DNA of 64,000 nucleotides from an uncultured Bacteroidales bacterium (GTDB lineage Bacteria > Bacteroidota > Bacteroidia > Bacteroidales > P3): positions 38,755 through 102,754 of the forward strand of contig ONFR01000005.1 of the NCBI GenBank assembly GCA_900317125.1, given 5' to 3'. Below are positions 7,112 to 14,945 of this stretch, piece by piece (within the stretch, counting starts at the first letter, position 1; each line of letters starts with the position of its first letter). Both the position numbers and the translations under genes were made by a program. The notes below the pieces were generated by a model, which searched no databases, had not been told where the DNA came from, and saw only the letters and a program-made list of their open reading frames with translations.

Positions 7112-9919
7112 CTAACGGACGGCCAGCCGCGAGACCGTGGTGCCGCGCTGCGAGGTGAACTGCACCATATAGATGCCTGTGGGCAGCGAGCTCACGTCCA
7201 GCGTGGTGTGCTGGGTGTGGATGCTGCGCTGCATCAGCTGGCGGCCTGTTGCGTCGAACAGGGTCAGTGTCCCCTCGGACTCGGGCAGCGACACCGTCAC
7301 CGTGCCGTGCGAAGGATTGGGATACACCGCCATCTGCGCATCCGTGCGGTCCGCTATGCCCAGCGGTTCGTTCCGCATGACAATGCGTTCTATCGCGAAA
7401 TCATTGTATAGATCATCCTCCACACCGGTGATACGGAAAGCCACACGTATGGGGTTGCCTTGGTAGTAGTCGTTCAGTCTGAAGGGAGGGGTTGTGCCAT
7501 CCACTTTATTTGGGTTGTATTCCAGCGTGAAGACAGGGGTGAAGTCTGCCGTGTCGTTGCCGCCTTGCGAAACCTGCATGGTGACGTCTGCGGGTCCCCC
7601 AAACAGGTACGTCCACTCGATAAGCACATTCTCGTTCTCCGAGAGGTCGATTTCGGGCGAGATGAGCCAGTAGTCCACCCCCGGCATCAGCATCAACCTC
7701 ATGCCCGTACCGAAGCGGTAGCCCGACTCGCCGAGCGAGCGGAAATCCCAGCAGGCCGTAGCCGACTCGTATTCCTCGGTGAACTCAAGTGTATAGGGGA
7801 ATTCGTCGATAGCCCTGCAGTCGGACACCAGCACCGACATGCTCGCCGTCGAGGAGTTGCCGAAGGGGGTGGTCACTATTGCCGTCACTGTCTGCCAGCC
7901 TTCTTCGCCCCATACGATACGGGCCGAGTCGTTGTTGCTCTCCGCCCAGGCGGTGTTGTCGAATTGCCACTGCGTCGTGCTCGAAGTCGAATGTATCAGC
8001 TCTGCCGTTATCGTGTCGCCCACCGAGCATTTCTCGGGGCCGAGGATGAACGCCGTGGGTTCCACCGTGCTGTCCACCACATGGTTCAGCGAGGTGATGC
8101 AGCGGATGGGCCAGGTGATGGTGTTGTTGTGGTAAGTCGGGTCGGTCGGCACCTCGGTCAGGTGCATCCATGTCTCGCCCTCGTCGTTCGAGTACCAGTT
8201 CCCTTCGTTGATGGCGAGTCCCGGCACACCGTTAATGGATTTCTGGTCGAGGCAGCGGATGGAGATCCACAGGTTCTGCGTGGTGTCGACAGGCACCGGC
8301 TCCTCCATCTTGGCGCGGTACCACTGGCTGGCGCCATAGGGGATTTCGAAAGGCTGCTCATACACCACCTCGCCTGGGGCATTCTCGCCTCCGCGGTGGA
8401 TGGATGCCACAAAACGGCCGCTGTAATTGTTGAACTCCACAGCGGTCACATAGTTGTGTCCCCTCAGTGCCGAAGCGGGGAACTTGATGGCCATGCGGTC
8501 TGTGGGATTGATTTCGAAAGCGCCTCCATGCGACAGGTTCGAGGGCGAATAAGTCATCGTCGTCCCGTTGTCAATCAGGGCATCGGCGAATGTGGCGGTT
8601 TTTTCCACGTTGTGGGCAAGAAGGGGGTAGGGGTTCACCTTCGAGCCGTTGTCCCAACTCACAAAGCGGCACATGGGGGCGGGCGATGCCTGCAGGTACA
8701 CCGTGTCGCGGTAGTTATACACGCCGCCGCCGAGCACGGCACCCTTGGTCGTGTCGTTGCTCAACCCCCTCACCGTGCAGGTGGCGCCGGTGCTGTAAAG
8801 GGTGTCGGGCTCCAATCCCACAATGGCCGCCTGATCGCTGGTGAAATTGTAGCCGGGAGGGGTGAGCAGCGTGAGCGTGAAATAGCCGTCGCCCAAGCCG
8901 TCGAAACCCCAGTTGAAATGGAAGAAGCCGTTCGTGTCGTACCCGTCGCATATAAACTCGTGCCCCATAGAGCCGTCTGCGCCCTCATAAAGCACAGGCC
9001 TGTGGCAGTCGAGCTCGTGCCTGATGAGGCTCTTCCACTCGTTGTCCTGAAAGGACTGGCGTTCCACCCCTTGCAAGCCGGGGGCGTATTTGAAATAGGT
9101 GCGCATGGCGTTTTCGGCGCAGGCGTAGTTCAGCCCATTGGTGCCTTGGCGTGATTGTGCCCCGCTGCCACCGTAGGTGGGGGCGTTGAACAGCGTTCTC
9201 ACCGCCACCGCACAGTGGTACATCAGTGTCGACACGGCGGCAATCTCGGTCTCGCTGCTCGATGCCGTCAGCGTGGCAGGCATATTCGCCCAGTCGTAAG
9301 CCGTCGCGCCGAAGTTGGCGCTCTGCTCCCCATAGTAGTACGTATAGTATGAATACTGCCCAACACCCGTGTCGGGCCAGTTCCAGTATTTCATCAGCCC
9401 GGCCATGGCCGTGGCCACGCAGCCCACCAGCGTTGTCTCCTCCGCATCTTCATCGTAAGGGCAGAGGTTGTTGTAAGGCGCCTCTTGGCCCCAGGCGGTG
9501 GACAGCAGCGGTCCCACAATCGAGTCGAACCCCTCGGCCGACTTGCGTGCTGTCTCCTCGCTCCAGCCCTCGGCCACGGGGGTCTGGACCGTCATCGCGG
9601 CGCGAATCTGCTTGTCGTAGCTGTCAAGCCACGCTTTGAGGTTCTTCGGCATCCGCTGGGGATTGATGTCCGACAGGCGCGAGTAAGCCAGAATCGGCTG
9701 CACACGGTTGTCGGCGCTCACCACTACAAACCCGCCGTCCTGAATGGCAAACAGATACATCGTCTCGTATCCACAGTCCAGCAGCTGGAGCTGCGACTCG
9801 CTTTTCAAGTTCAAAAAAGCCGTCGCCTTGCGTGCGGCCTCTTGCTTAGTGACGTTTCCAGCCTGCGCCGCAATGCCGGCAGCAAGCACAAACATGATGA
9901 TAAATAATAATTTACGCAT
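7112..9919 (-). CDS. Secreted C10 family cysteine protease with T9SS sorting domain
   Basis: A 935-residue protein of the streptopain/prevotellain type. Order: signal peptide ('MRKLLFIIMFVLAAGIAAQA'), Spi-like propeptide ('ARKATAFLN..S..QLLD'), then the C10 catalytic domain with cysteine in 'GCVATAMAGLMKYWNWP' (near residue 167) and histidine in 'GHEFICDGYD' (near 320), followed by 'FHFNWGFDGLGDGYF'. Downstream are a bacterial repeat domain, a PKD-like segment and a C-terminal type A sorting domain ('MAVYPNPSHGTVTVSLPE'). It should be exported by Sec and passed out by the type IX system. The start MRKLLF is chosen because a longer in-frame start at 9946 falls inside the -7 promoter element. 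Confidence 0.9.
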   Translation of the reverse strand: MRKLLFIIMFVLAAGIAAQAGNVTKQEAARKATAFLNLKSESQLQLLDCGYETMYLFAIQDGGFVVVSADNRVQPILAYSRLSDINPQRMPKNLKAWLDSYDKQIRAAMTVQTPVAEGWSEETARKSAEGFDSIVGPLLSTAWGQEAPYNNLCPYDEDAEETTLVGCVATAMAGLMKYWNWPDTGVGQYSYYTYYYGEQSANFGATAYDWANMPATLTASSSETEIAAVSTLMYHCAVAVRTLFNAPTYGGSGAQSRQGTNGLNYACAENAMRTYFKYAPGLQGVERQSFQDNEWKSLIRHELDCHRPVLYEGADGSMGHEFICDGYDTNGFFHFNWGFDGLGDGYFTLTLLTPPGYNFTSDQAAIVGLEPDTLYSTGATCTVRGLSNDTTKGAVLGGGVYNYRDTVYLQASPAPMCRFVSWDNGSKVNPYPLLAHNVEKTATFADALIDNGTTMTYSPSNLSHGGAFEINPTDRMAIKFPASALRGHNYVTAVEFNNYSGRFVASIHRGGENAPGEVVYEQPFEIPYGASQWYRAKMEEPVPVDTTQNLWISIRCLDQKSINGVPGLAINEGNWYSNDEGETWMHLTEVPTDPTYHNNTITWPIRCITSLNHVVDSTVEPTAFILGPEKCSVGDTITAELIHSTSSTTQWQFDNTAWAESNNDSARIVWGEEGWQTVTAIVTTPFGNSSTASMSVLVSDCRAIDEFPYTLEFTEEYESATACWDFRSLGESGYRFGTGMRLMLMPGVDYWLISPEIDLSENENVLIEWTYLFGGPADVTMQVSQGGNDTADFTPVFTLEYNPNKVDGTTPPFRLNDYYQGNPIRVAFRITGVEDDLYNDFAIERIVMRNEPLGIADRTDAQMAVYPNPSHGTVTVSLPESEGTLTLFDATGRQLMQRSIHTQHTTLDVSSLPTGIYMVQFTSQRGTTVSRLAVR

Positions 9920-9943
9920 AGCTATAAAGTTTATTTTGAAATA

Positions 9944-9973
9944 CAAATATATGAAAAAAAAACGTATTTACAA
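9944..9973 (-). promoter_or_regulatory. Bacteroidetes-type promoter of the C10 protease
   Basis: Read on the minus strand, TTG (9973-9971), 19 bases, then TATATTTG (9951-9944), matching the TTG-N19-21-TAnnTTTG consensus. The start site would be about 20 bases before the MRKLLF codon. Confidence 0.7.
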
Positions 9974-10019
9974 TAAAAACGTCATTCAATCAACCACTTC
10001 GCCCTCGCCGTTTACCATA

Positions 10020-10305
10020 TTGAATGTGTTATTGTGTTAATTCGTTAATTCTTTAGTCACTTTTTGAATGTGTTAATGTGTTAATTAGTTTGTCGCTTCT
10101 TGAATTCGTTATTGTGTTAACTCGTTAATTCGTTAGTCGCTTCTTGAATGTGTTATTGTGTTTACTCGTTAATTCGTTAGTCCTTTTTCCGTTAGTCGTT
10201 TTGAATTAGTGAATGCGTTAATGTGCCAATTCGTATTTCGACTAACACATTAACACATTCACGCATTCACACATTCACACATTCTCAACTCTCAATTCTC
10301 AATTC
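10020..10305. repeat. Low-complexity linker of GTTAATTCG / GTGTTAA words
   Basis: This gene-free stretch is built from reiterated short words: GTGTTAATTCGTTAATTCG on the left and the complementary CACATTAACACATTC on the right, ending in TCAATTCTCAATTC words. The two halves can fold together. The same vocabulary returns in at least five other intergenic gaps of this window (see 37240, 42841, 45513, 48574, 55076). No open reading frame is visible. Confidence 0.7.
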
Positions 10306-11160
10306 TCAATTGTTGGGTGTGAGGAACTCATCCTCCTTCACGCCGCCGTAGCTGTCGACAGCGGCCTTGAGGGCGCTCTCGCTCTGGTACTGGGACAGGA
10401 TAGGGTTGTTCACCACGAAGAACTGGGTGCTCACCTTCGTCCCGCTCTGGGTGCGGCGGCTGTGCACCACGGCGATGGCGCCGTTCACCGTGCCGCCCAG
10501 GGCCAGTTTGCCGTTCACGGTAGTCAGGTAGTTCGCCTCCACCAGGTCGCCCAGCAGGGTGCCGTCGTCGTTCTGGTCGAGGGTCAGCTCCTTAGCCTCC
10601 ATTGTCACGCGGGGCACCGAAGTCAGGGCGTCCACGCTCTGGCGGGCGACGAAGAGGGTCAGCTGGTCGCCATCTTCCCAGTCGGGGTTGTTCTCGAGGA
10701 GAGCCTGGGAGAAGGTGCGGAGGGTAGTGCTGGCGCCGATAGTGATGCCGCCCATAGCTATGTCCGTCACCGGCACCTGGTCGTCGCCGAAGACCACGTC
10801 CACGCTGGGCATCGAGCCGCGGGTCACCTGGTAGCCTGCCACCACCGAGCCGCCCATGCGGGCCTGTTGGGAAGTCAGGGCCACGCCGTTCGAGTCGATG
10901 TTGGCGCTCATAAACTCGTTGAAGTCGTTCTTGCGGCGGTCCTTGTTCTCGAAGCTGGGGTGCAGCGTGCCGTGGAACGAGCGGTAGAGGTTCACCAGAT
11001 TCGCCCACATCACGCGGCGCACCATCTGAGCCCAAGTGCGGCTGGGTTTAGCTTTGGGAGCGATTTTCTGTTTGGCCACCGTCTGGCCGTTGAGTTGCTG
11101 GAAGGTGTACTGGCCCACCGAGCCCCTCAAGCAAGTGTTGATACCTGTAAGAATTGCCAT
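10306..11160 (-). CDS. Hypothetical protein, DUF6266-like
   Basis: A 284-residue protein starting 'MAILTGINTCLRGSVGQYTF' and continuing 'QTVAKQKIAPKAKPSRTWAQ' and 'ANLVNLYRSFHGTLHPSFEN'. The opening (MAI..G....GSVG...F...NGQTV....) and basic segment recall the Bacteroidetes DUF6266 family, whose role is unknown; the match is from memory. There is no signal peptide, no membrane segment and no catalytic motif I can see. It ends in 'FLTPNN' where the stop codon merges into the linker repeats. It stands alone, with a long structured leader and a TATCTTTG promoter upstream. Its base composition is high in G+C, unlike the AT-rich block to its right. Confidence 0.6.
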   Translation of the reverse strand: MAILTGINTCLRGSVGQYTFQQLNGQTVAKQKIAPKAKPSRTWAQMVRRVMWANLVNLYRSFHGTLHPSFENKDRRKNDFNEFMSANIDSNGVALTSQQARMGGSVVAGYQVTRGSMPSVDVVFGDDQVPVTDIAMGGITIGASTTLRTFSQALLENNPDWEDGDQLTLFVARQSVDALTSVPRVTMEAKELTLDQNDDGTLLGDLVEANYLTTVNGKLALGGTVNGAIAVVHSRRTQSGTKVSTQFFVVNNPILSQYQSESALKAAVDSYGGVKEDEFLTPNN

Positions 11161-11267
11161 AATGTTTTTTTTTCATACGCCGACCGGAGTCCTTAGTTCC
11201 GTTTTTTGTGTCGTCGCCGTGCAAAGGCCGCGTCGAGCCGTATGCCTTACCACCCCACGGAGGTTAG

Positions 11268-11348
11268 CCCTATCTTATTACCAGCGGAGGCTCTCCGCAG
11301 GTTCGCCCAAATTTTATTACCTGCGGCGGTTCGCCGCTGGAGATAGGG
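11268..11348 (-). promoter_or_regulatory. Structured leader with alternative stem-loops
   Basis: Three helices nest in register: CCCTATCT (11268-11275) with AGATAGGG (11341-11348), CCAGCGG (11281-11287) with CCGCTGG (11334-11340), and CCGCAGG with CCTGCGG. Each half can also fold alone (GCGG..CCGC and GCGGCG..CGCCGC). The element lies between the promoter at 11388 and the start codon at 11160, so it would be in the 5' untranslated RNA. Confidence 0.55.
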
Positions 11349-11387
11349 TGGAGTTACAGCGAGGCTACCTGTGACCTTTTCACGCTG

Positions 11388-11395
11388 CAAAGATA
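11388..11395 (-). promoter_or_regulatory. -7 element of the DUF6266-like gene
   Basis: TATCTTTG on the minus strand, the commonest -7 sequence in this window. No clear -33 TTG is present. It implies a leader of about 220 bases that contains the nested hairpin. Confidence 0.55.
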
Positions 11396-11748
11396 CGACC
11401 ATTGCGTTGCGGTCTACGAATAGGCGTGAAAAAAAATGCAGGAAAAAATTCGCCACGCCTGTAATGGCGTGACCTGCTGTCGGTTGCCGATGACGCTGGA
11501 ACGGCGGCAACGGCCTGCCAGCCCCTGAAAACATGCTGCGGAGGCGTGCAAAAGCCGTTTTGCGAGGGTGTCGAATGCAAAAATGAGCGACTGCGGCCGC
11601 ACGCCAAAAGCCCTTGTCTGTGTGAAAGCGTGAAAGACAACGAGATAGCCGAAACAAAGGAATTGGCGGTTGCCCGTGCTGCCTGTGGAAGCCATGCAGT
11701 TGTCAACCAAAATCAGGGAAAGACATGATGTCAGACCCGGACACCGAC

Positions 11749-11907
11749 CGTTACAGCGTTACAGCGTTACAGTACAAAACAGATGACCCAATAGGTCAAA
11801 GAAAATTTTATACTATATATTTATATAAATCTATATATATAAATATATAGTATAATTTATTTTTCGAGGGTGAGGGGTATTCCTCAAGGCACTGTAACGC
11901 TGTAACG
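11749..11907. repeat. AT-rich 20-bp palindrome flanked by inverted GTTACAG repeats
   Basis: Three copies of CGTTACAG lie at 11749-11773 and two inverted copies (CTGTAACG) at 11891-11907. Between them, TTATACTATATATTTATATA (11808-11827) is perfectly inverted at 11836-11855 with an 8-base loop. No gene overlaps it. The layout resembles a replication or transfer origin, or a small palindromic mobile element; neither is proven. Confidence 0.6.
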
Positions 11908-12183
11908 CACCATCGAGCCAGCCATAATTGTGCAATAACCTGTAACAGAAGGCATCGGGCCGCCGCAAGGGTGCAGCCCCAAGTCCCCTTTTATCGTAGC
12001 GCCCAGTCCCGCCTGTCAGCGTCTCGGAGAGACGCCATCTCAATAACGTTGCGGAAGTTGAGAGCAGAGCCGAACTCGTTCGAGCTACGCCGAGATGCAG
12101 CGACGTCAGCGAAGCTAACACCACACTAAGCGAAGCGCAATGAGGTGACAGTGCAGTGTGGTGACAGCCCGCTACAAACCCCT
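11908..12183. other. Non-coding, hairpin-rich stretch
   Basis: No convincing gene is seen. The segment contains CGTCTCGGAGAGACG (near 12020), CGAACTCGTTCG (near 12070) and the inverted pair CACCACACT (12119-12127) / AGTGTGGTG (12155-12163). Open frames here have no recognisable protein character. Confidence 0.45.
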
Positions 12184-12224
12184 CTCGCGTGTAAGACAGG
12201 TGTCGCCCCACATCAGTAAAGGCG
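12184..12224 (+). repeat. 41-bp direct repeat, left copy
   Basis: Matches 13479-13519 at 37 of 41 positions, including GGTGTCG(C/T)CCCACATCAG and GTAAAGGCG. The two copies bracket the decayed restriction genes and the small membrane protein at 13185. Confidence 0.7.
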
Positions 12225-12250
12225 CCTTTCAGTCGTTACTATCTACATGA

Positions 12251-12502
12251 GCTACACATCCATTTGGTGTAAAGTTCGGGAAAGAGTTCGGTGTAAAGTT
12301 CGGTGTAAAGTTCGGTGTAAACGAGAAGCGGGTACTGCTGCTGTTAGATGGCAACCCATCATTGACGGCTAGAGACCTGGACGAGCAAACGGGATTGAGC
12401 AAATGTGGAATAGAGAAACAGCTGAAGAAACTGCGCGAACTTGGAGTGATTGAAAGGAAGGGCAGCGACAAGAACGGGCAGTGGATTGTCAATAAGAAAT
12501 AA
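12251..12502 (+). pseudogene. 3' remnant of an AlbA/AAA-4 (RecG-like) ATP-binding protein
   Basis: The plus-strand frame ending at the TAA at 12500 encodes 'HPFGVKFGKEFGVKFGVKFG' and then a winged-helix-like tail: 'NEKRVLLLLDGNPSLTARDL', 'EQTGLSKCGIEKQLKKLREL' and 'GVIERKGSDKNGQWIV'. The FGVKFG repeats followed by this tail are typical of the C-terminus of putative DNA-binding/ATP-binding proteins often encoded beside type I restriction genes. There is no start codon: a TGA lies immediately upstream, and the N-terminal domains are missing. It stops 8 bases before the hsdR fragment, preserving what looks like operon spacing. Read as the scar of a lost gene. Confidence 0.65.
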
Positions 12503-12510
12503 GAAGACCT

Positions 12511-12789
12511 ATGAAATCATTCATCAGCGAAGACAGCATAGAACAGTCCCTTTGCACGCGCCTATCACTTCCTGAATTTGGGTGGAAGAGGATAGAGTGC
12601 GACCCCAGTGTCGCAGCACAAGACGATGTGAGCAAGACGGGACGAGCCAGTTCGTCGGAATGTATATTGCCGGAGGTGTTCCGAAACGCACTAAAGCGCC
12701 TTAATCCGTGGATGGGTGAGGAGATGATTGAGGGGATTGTGAGCGACTACCGCAAGGACTATACTGGCACCGATATGGGGCACAAAGAA
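12511..12789 (+). pseudogene. 5' fragment of type I restriction subunit R (hsdR)
   Basis: The first 93 or so residues read 'MKSFISEDSIEQSLCTRLS', 'FGWKRIEC' and 'LPEVFRNALKRLNPWMGEEM', matching the usual start of HsdR proteins ('FISEDQIEQ...GW....LRDALRRLNP'). Intact HsdR is around 1000 residues with a PD-(D/E)xK nuclease and helicase motor; here homology stops near 12780 and a terminator follows, so nuclease and motor are absent. With the remnant directly upstream this indicates a deleted type I restriction-modification operon. hsdM and hsdS are not visible in the window. Confidence 0.65.
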
Positions 12790-12825
12790 TGTCAAGTTAT
12801 TTACGTAAAAAACTTGACATTTTTT
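12790..12825 (+). terminator. Rho-independent terminator after the hsdR fragment
   Basis: TGTCAAGTT (12790-12798) pairs perfectly with AACTTGACA (12811-12819), followed by TTTTTTG. It lies within the tail of the open hsdR frame, which shows that the tail is not authentic coding sequence. Confidence 0.75.
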
Positions 12826-13184
12826 GTTTTTATACTCATCATCAGATTATAAGATAATTCGTTTTGTCGGGCTTAACGCTAAAAATCATGGATGTGCCAG
12901 CAAAAACGTATTATCGCAATAAAAGATTCAACTGATAGGACAACTATAGAAAACAGGTGCAGCCAATCGCTTGAGTTGACATAATGGTAGCGTGGAGGGC
13001 GCAGCAGTGTCTATCGTCATATCTCTTTTTCTGTCCAATAAGTATAGATATTTTGTTAAAATCGGTAGATTACTGGATTTTTTGTTAACCTCCACCCGCA
13101 AATATTATATCATAACTGAACTGGGGCGAAAAAGCCAGCCAGGGAACTGTTACAGTTGTTGCAATGCTATAGTTGAGAATGTGT
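12826..13184. other. Gap with no gene seen
   Basis: AT-rich DNA with no convincing frame, RNA gene or repeat. It follows the terminator of the hsdR fragment and precedes the minus-strand small membrane protein. Confidence 0.4.
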
Positions 13185-13340
13185 CTATTTGCGTAGACGC
13201 ATAATAATCAGGTGCACAATAATATCAACAACAATTAATATGCACATTACCCACATTGGTGGGTGGCAAATAAAGTGAATTGCGACGTGTAGCACAATGC
13301 TAATGATAATTTGTACAACTGTGTTTTGAAGTAGTTTCAT
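13185..13340 (-). CDS. Small hydrophobic membrane protein (51 residues)
   Basis: A minus-strand frame encodes 51 residues with two hydrophobic stretches, 'VVQIIISIVLHVAIHFI' (about 8-24) and 'WVMCILIVVDIIVHLIIM' (about 30-47), separated by 'CHPP' and ending in 'RLRK'. This fits a two-pass small membrane protein with a basic cytoplasmic tail. It lies among the decayed restriction genes and is preceded by a near-perfect palindrome (13356-13368). I do not recognise it. Options include a small toxin-like peptide, a piece of a larger lost gene, or an orphan. Length alone makes chance possible, but the hydrophobic pattern argues against it. Confidence 0.45.
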   Translation of the reverse strand: MKLLQNTVVQIIISIVLHVAIHFICHPPMWVMCILIVVDIIVHLIIMRLRK

Positions 13341-13355
13341 ATTTCTTTTTTATTT

Positions 13356-13368
13356 GGATATTATATCC
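13356..13368. promoter_or_regulatory. Palindrome upstream of the small membrane protein
   Basis: GGATAT-T-ATATCC, six-base arms around one central base, 16 bases before the ATG at 13340. Position and symmetry fit an operator. Confidence 0.35.
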
Positions 13369-13478
13369 TAAAAATAACAAAGTTTAAACAGGTTTTTCCT
13401 TTTTTTTCAGAAAACTGACTTTTTTCTGCGTCGATGGACATTGGCACCTTCACTTACCGCGTGTCGGAGACACGCCAC

Positions 13479-13519
13479 CTCGCGCGAAAGACTGGTGTCG
13501 TCCCACATCAGTAAAGGCG
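13479..13519 (+). repeat. 41-bp direct repeat, right copy
   Basis: Partner of 12184-12224 (37 of 41 identical). It is preceded by a GTGTCGGAGACAC hairpin at about 13461, comparable to CGTCTCGGAGAGACG near 12020 on the left side. Confidence 0.7.
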
Positions 13520-13705
13520 ATGCGAAGTGGCTGTTGCAGGGCAGTTACATCCCAGCCAAACCATATCGGAACGCATATAAGATGGCTGCCAATCGTTCGT
13601 TTATTTGCGAACGCATACAATCTCGAACCAACGAAAACCCAATCAGCCCTTACGCCTCACCCCATCTGTTGATAAAAAAATCCTTTCCGAATGGTAAAAA
13701 AAGTG

Positions 13706-13713
13706 TATCTTTG
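13706..13713 (+). promoter_or_regulatory. -7 promoter element before the DUF3883 gene
   Basis: TATCTTTG, the dominant -7 sequence here, 182 bases before the DUF3883 start. The transcript would carry several tiny frames before 13896. Confidence 0.6.
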
Positions 13714-13813
13714 CAAAATTGTTAAGCTATGGTAGGAGGATTGCTCAAATGGTACTTCGACTGAAAATGACTTAGGAAGAGGGTATGTGGAATAATTCGT
13801 TGGATAACATTAT

Positions 13814-13912
13814 ATGCAAGCAGGAAAACAACAAATATTAGAGTTAGACTTATCACTTTACCAAGATTTATTTAATACTGCGCAGATAGAAAGCTATGGA
13901 AATCACGGATGA
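13814..13912 (+). CDS. Possible 32-residue upstream ORF
   Basis: ATG at 13814 opens 'MQAGKQQILELDLSLYQDLF' and ends 'NTAQIESYGNHG', with its TGA 17 bases inside the DUF3883 gene. It lies downstream of the promoter at 13706 and overlaps its neighbour, so it may be a coupled leader peptide or the end of an eroded gene. An overlapping frame (MWNNSLDN...) just upstream supports the second reading. Weak evidence. Confidence 0.25.
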   Translation: MQAGKQQILELDLSLYQDLFNTAQIESYGNHG

Positions 13913-14657
13913 AAAGAAATCGGAAATAATGAACCTTATCGGGTATGGGTTGGCTAAGTTCGATATTGCTTTTGTGCGTGAGTTTGGACAGCCGACAAAA
14001 GCTGCATTTGGTCGTTATGTGGTTGCTCTTGGTTTGGCTGACACAACGAAAGCCGTTTCAAACAGGATGGATAGTTTCGACCCATACTTTGACAATGGTC
14101 GCAGAGGATGGTTTCAACGAAACCAACGTGAACATATTAAACTTTTTATCGACAGTCTTTTTGGTCAAGAAGATGCACATGGATTTGCCAATATTGTAAA
14201 ACTATATATCAAAGAGCTGGATTCCAGTGTCATATTACCGACAGAACGAATAACACCTACGCAGAAATCTCGATTCAAACAGCTTCAGGAGACAGGAAAA
14301 GAAGCCGAATTCTATTTCATGAGTAACTATCAAAACATACCGTTGTTCTCTTGTGGAATCTTAGAGGATGCTCGTTTATGGGGAGATGGGTATGATTTTC
14401 AAATACAATGTAGTAGCTCCTATTATTTAGCAGAAATAAAAGGGTTGCGAACGAATAAAGGATCAATTCGACTTACTCAAAACGAGTACTGTAAAGCGAA
14501 AGAGTATTTGGATGATTATATTTTGGTTGTTGTCAGTAACTTAGCCAATACTCCGAAATTGAGTATTTGGGAGAACCCTATTAAACATTTACCGTTGACT
14601 CCTCGAGAACAACAATCGACACAAGTTAATTATTATTCAGATAATATAATGTGGTGA
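13896..14657 (+). CDS. DUF3883 domain protein, probable nuclease-fold
   Basis: 253 residues. The C-terminal half (about 140-240) carries the DUF3883 signature: 'GKEAEFYFMSNY', 'LWGDGYDFQI', 'YLAEIKGLRTNKGSIRLTQN', 'EYCKAKEYLDDYILVVVSNL'. The D in GYDF with E and K in AEIKG matches a PD-(D/E)xK nuclease core, and DUF3883 is often found in McrBC-like and other restriction proteins. The N-terminal 130 residues are helical and unrecognised. It begins the AT-rich block, and a small gene follows after 18 bases. It could be a stand-alone nuclease or the sensor of a two-gene module. Domain call good, activity inferred. Confidence 0.7.
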   Translation: MEITDEKKSEIMNLIGYGLAKFDIAFVREFGQPTKAAFGRYVVALGLADTTKAVSNRMDSFDPYFDNGRRGWFQRNQREHIKLFIDSLFGQEDAHGFANIVKLYIKELDSSVILPTERITPTQKSRFKQLQETGKEAEFYFMSNYQNIPLFSCGILEDARLWGDGYDFQIQCSSSYYLAEIKGLRTNKGSIRLTQNEYCKAKEYLDDYILVVVSNLANTPKLSIWENPIKHLPLTPREQQSTQVNYYSDNIMW

Positions 14658-14675
14658 TTTCTAATTTTATGTACT

Positions 14676-14945
14676 ATGGAAATTCAAGCAAATTTTGTAT
14701 ATAAGGGAAAGTCGTATAAGTATTCACGTCCCAAGTGCAGCCTTGACAGAAACTACGCAGACGAGGGCTATGCGTACTTTGTAGAGCCAATGGAAAATTC
14801 AGAGAATGGCTTTTTCGAGATAAATATACTCAAAACAAAAGAGGTTGGAGGGGAATTAGTAGAGGACGGATATACTGCGGTTTACTCAAGTACAAATCAA
14901 ATATGTCCGGATATATTAGTAGATGCTATTATCCATTTTTATTAA
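14676..14945 (+). CDS. Hypothetical small protein (89 residues)
   Basis: Starts 'MEIQANFVYKGKSYKYSRPK' and is predicted to be a compact beta-rich protein with many Y, N and E. No motif, signal peptide or membrane segment is visible and I do not recognise the family. It follows the DUF3883 gene by 18 bases and has similar AT-rich codon use, so they are probably co-transcribed and may work together. Confidence 0.6.
   Translation: MEIQANFVYKGKSYKYSRPKCSLDRNYADEGYAYFVEPMENSENGFFEINILKTKEVGGELVEDGYTAVYSSTNQICPDILVDAIIHFY

Noticed and set aside
7460..9154. 564-codon plus-strand frame opposite the C10 protease
   Set aside because: Shadow: composition is typical of antisense frames and the minus strand carries the catalytic motifs and sorting domain.
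11831..12211. 126-codon minus-strand frame
   Set aside because: It starts in hairpin-rich DNA and ends inside the AT palindrome; composition does not look coding.
12229..12492. Minus-strand 87-codon frame over the AlbA/AAA-4 remnant
   Set aside because: Ser/Phe/Pro-rich shadow; the plus-strand frame has recognisable FGVKFG repeats and a winged-helix tail.
13441..13725. 94-codon plus-strand frame
   Set aside because: It crosses the 41-bp repeat and the TATCTTTG promoter at 13706 and has no protein-like pattern.
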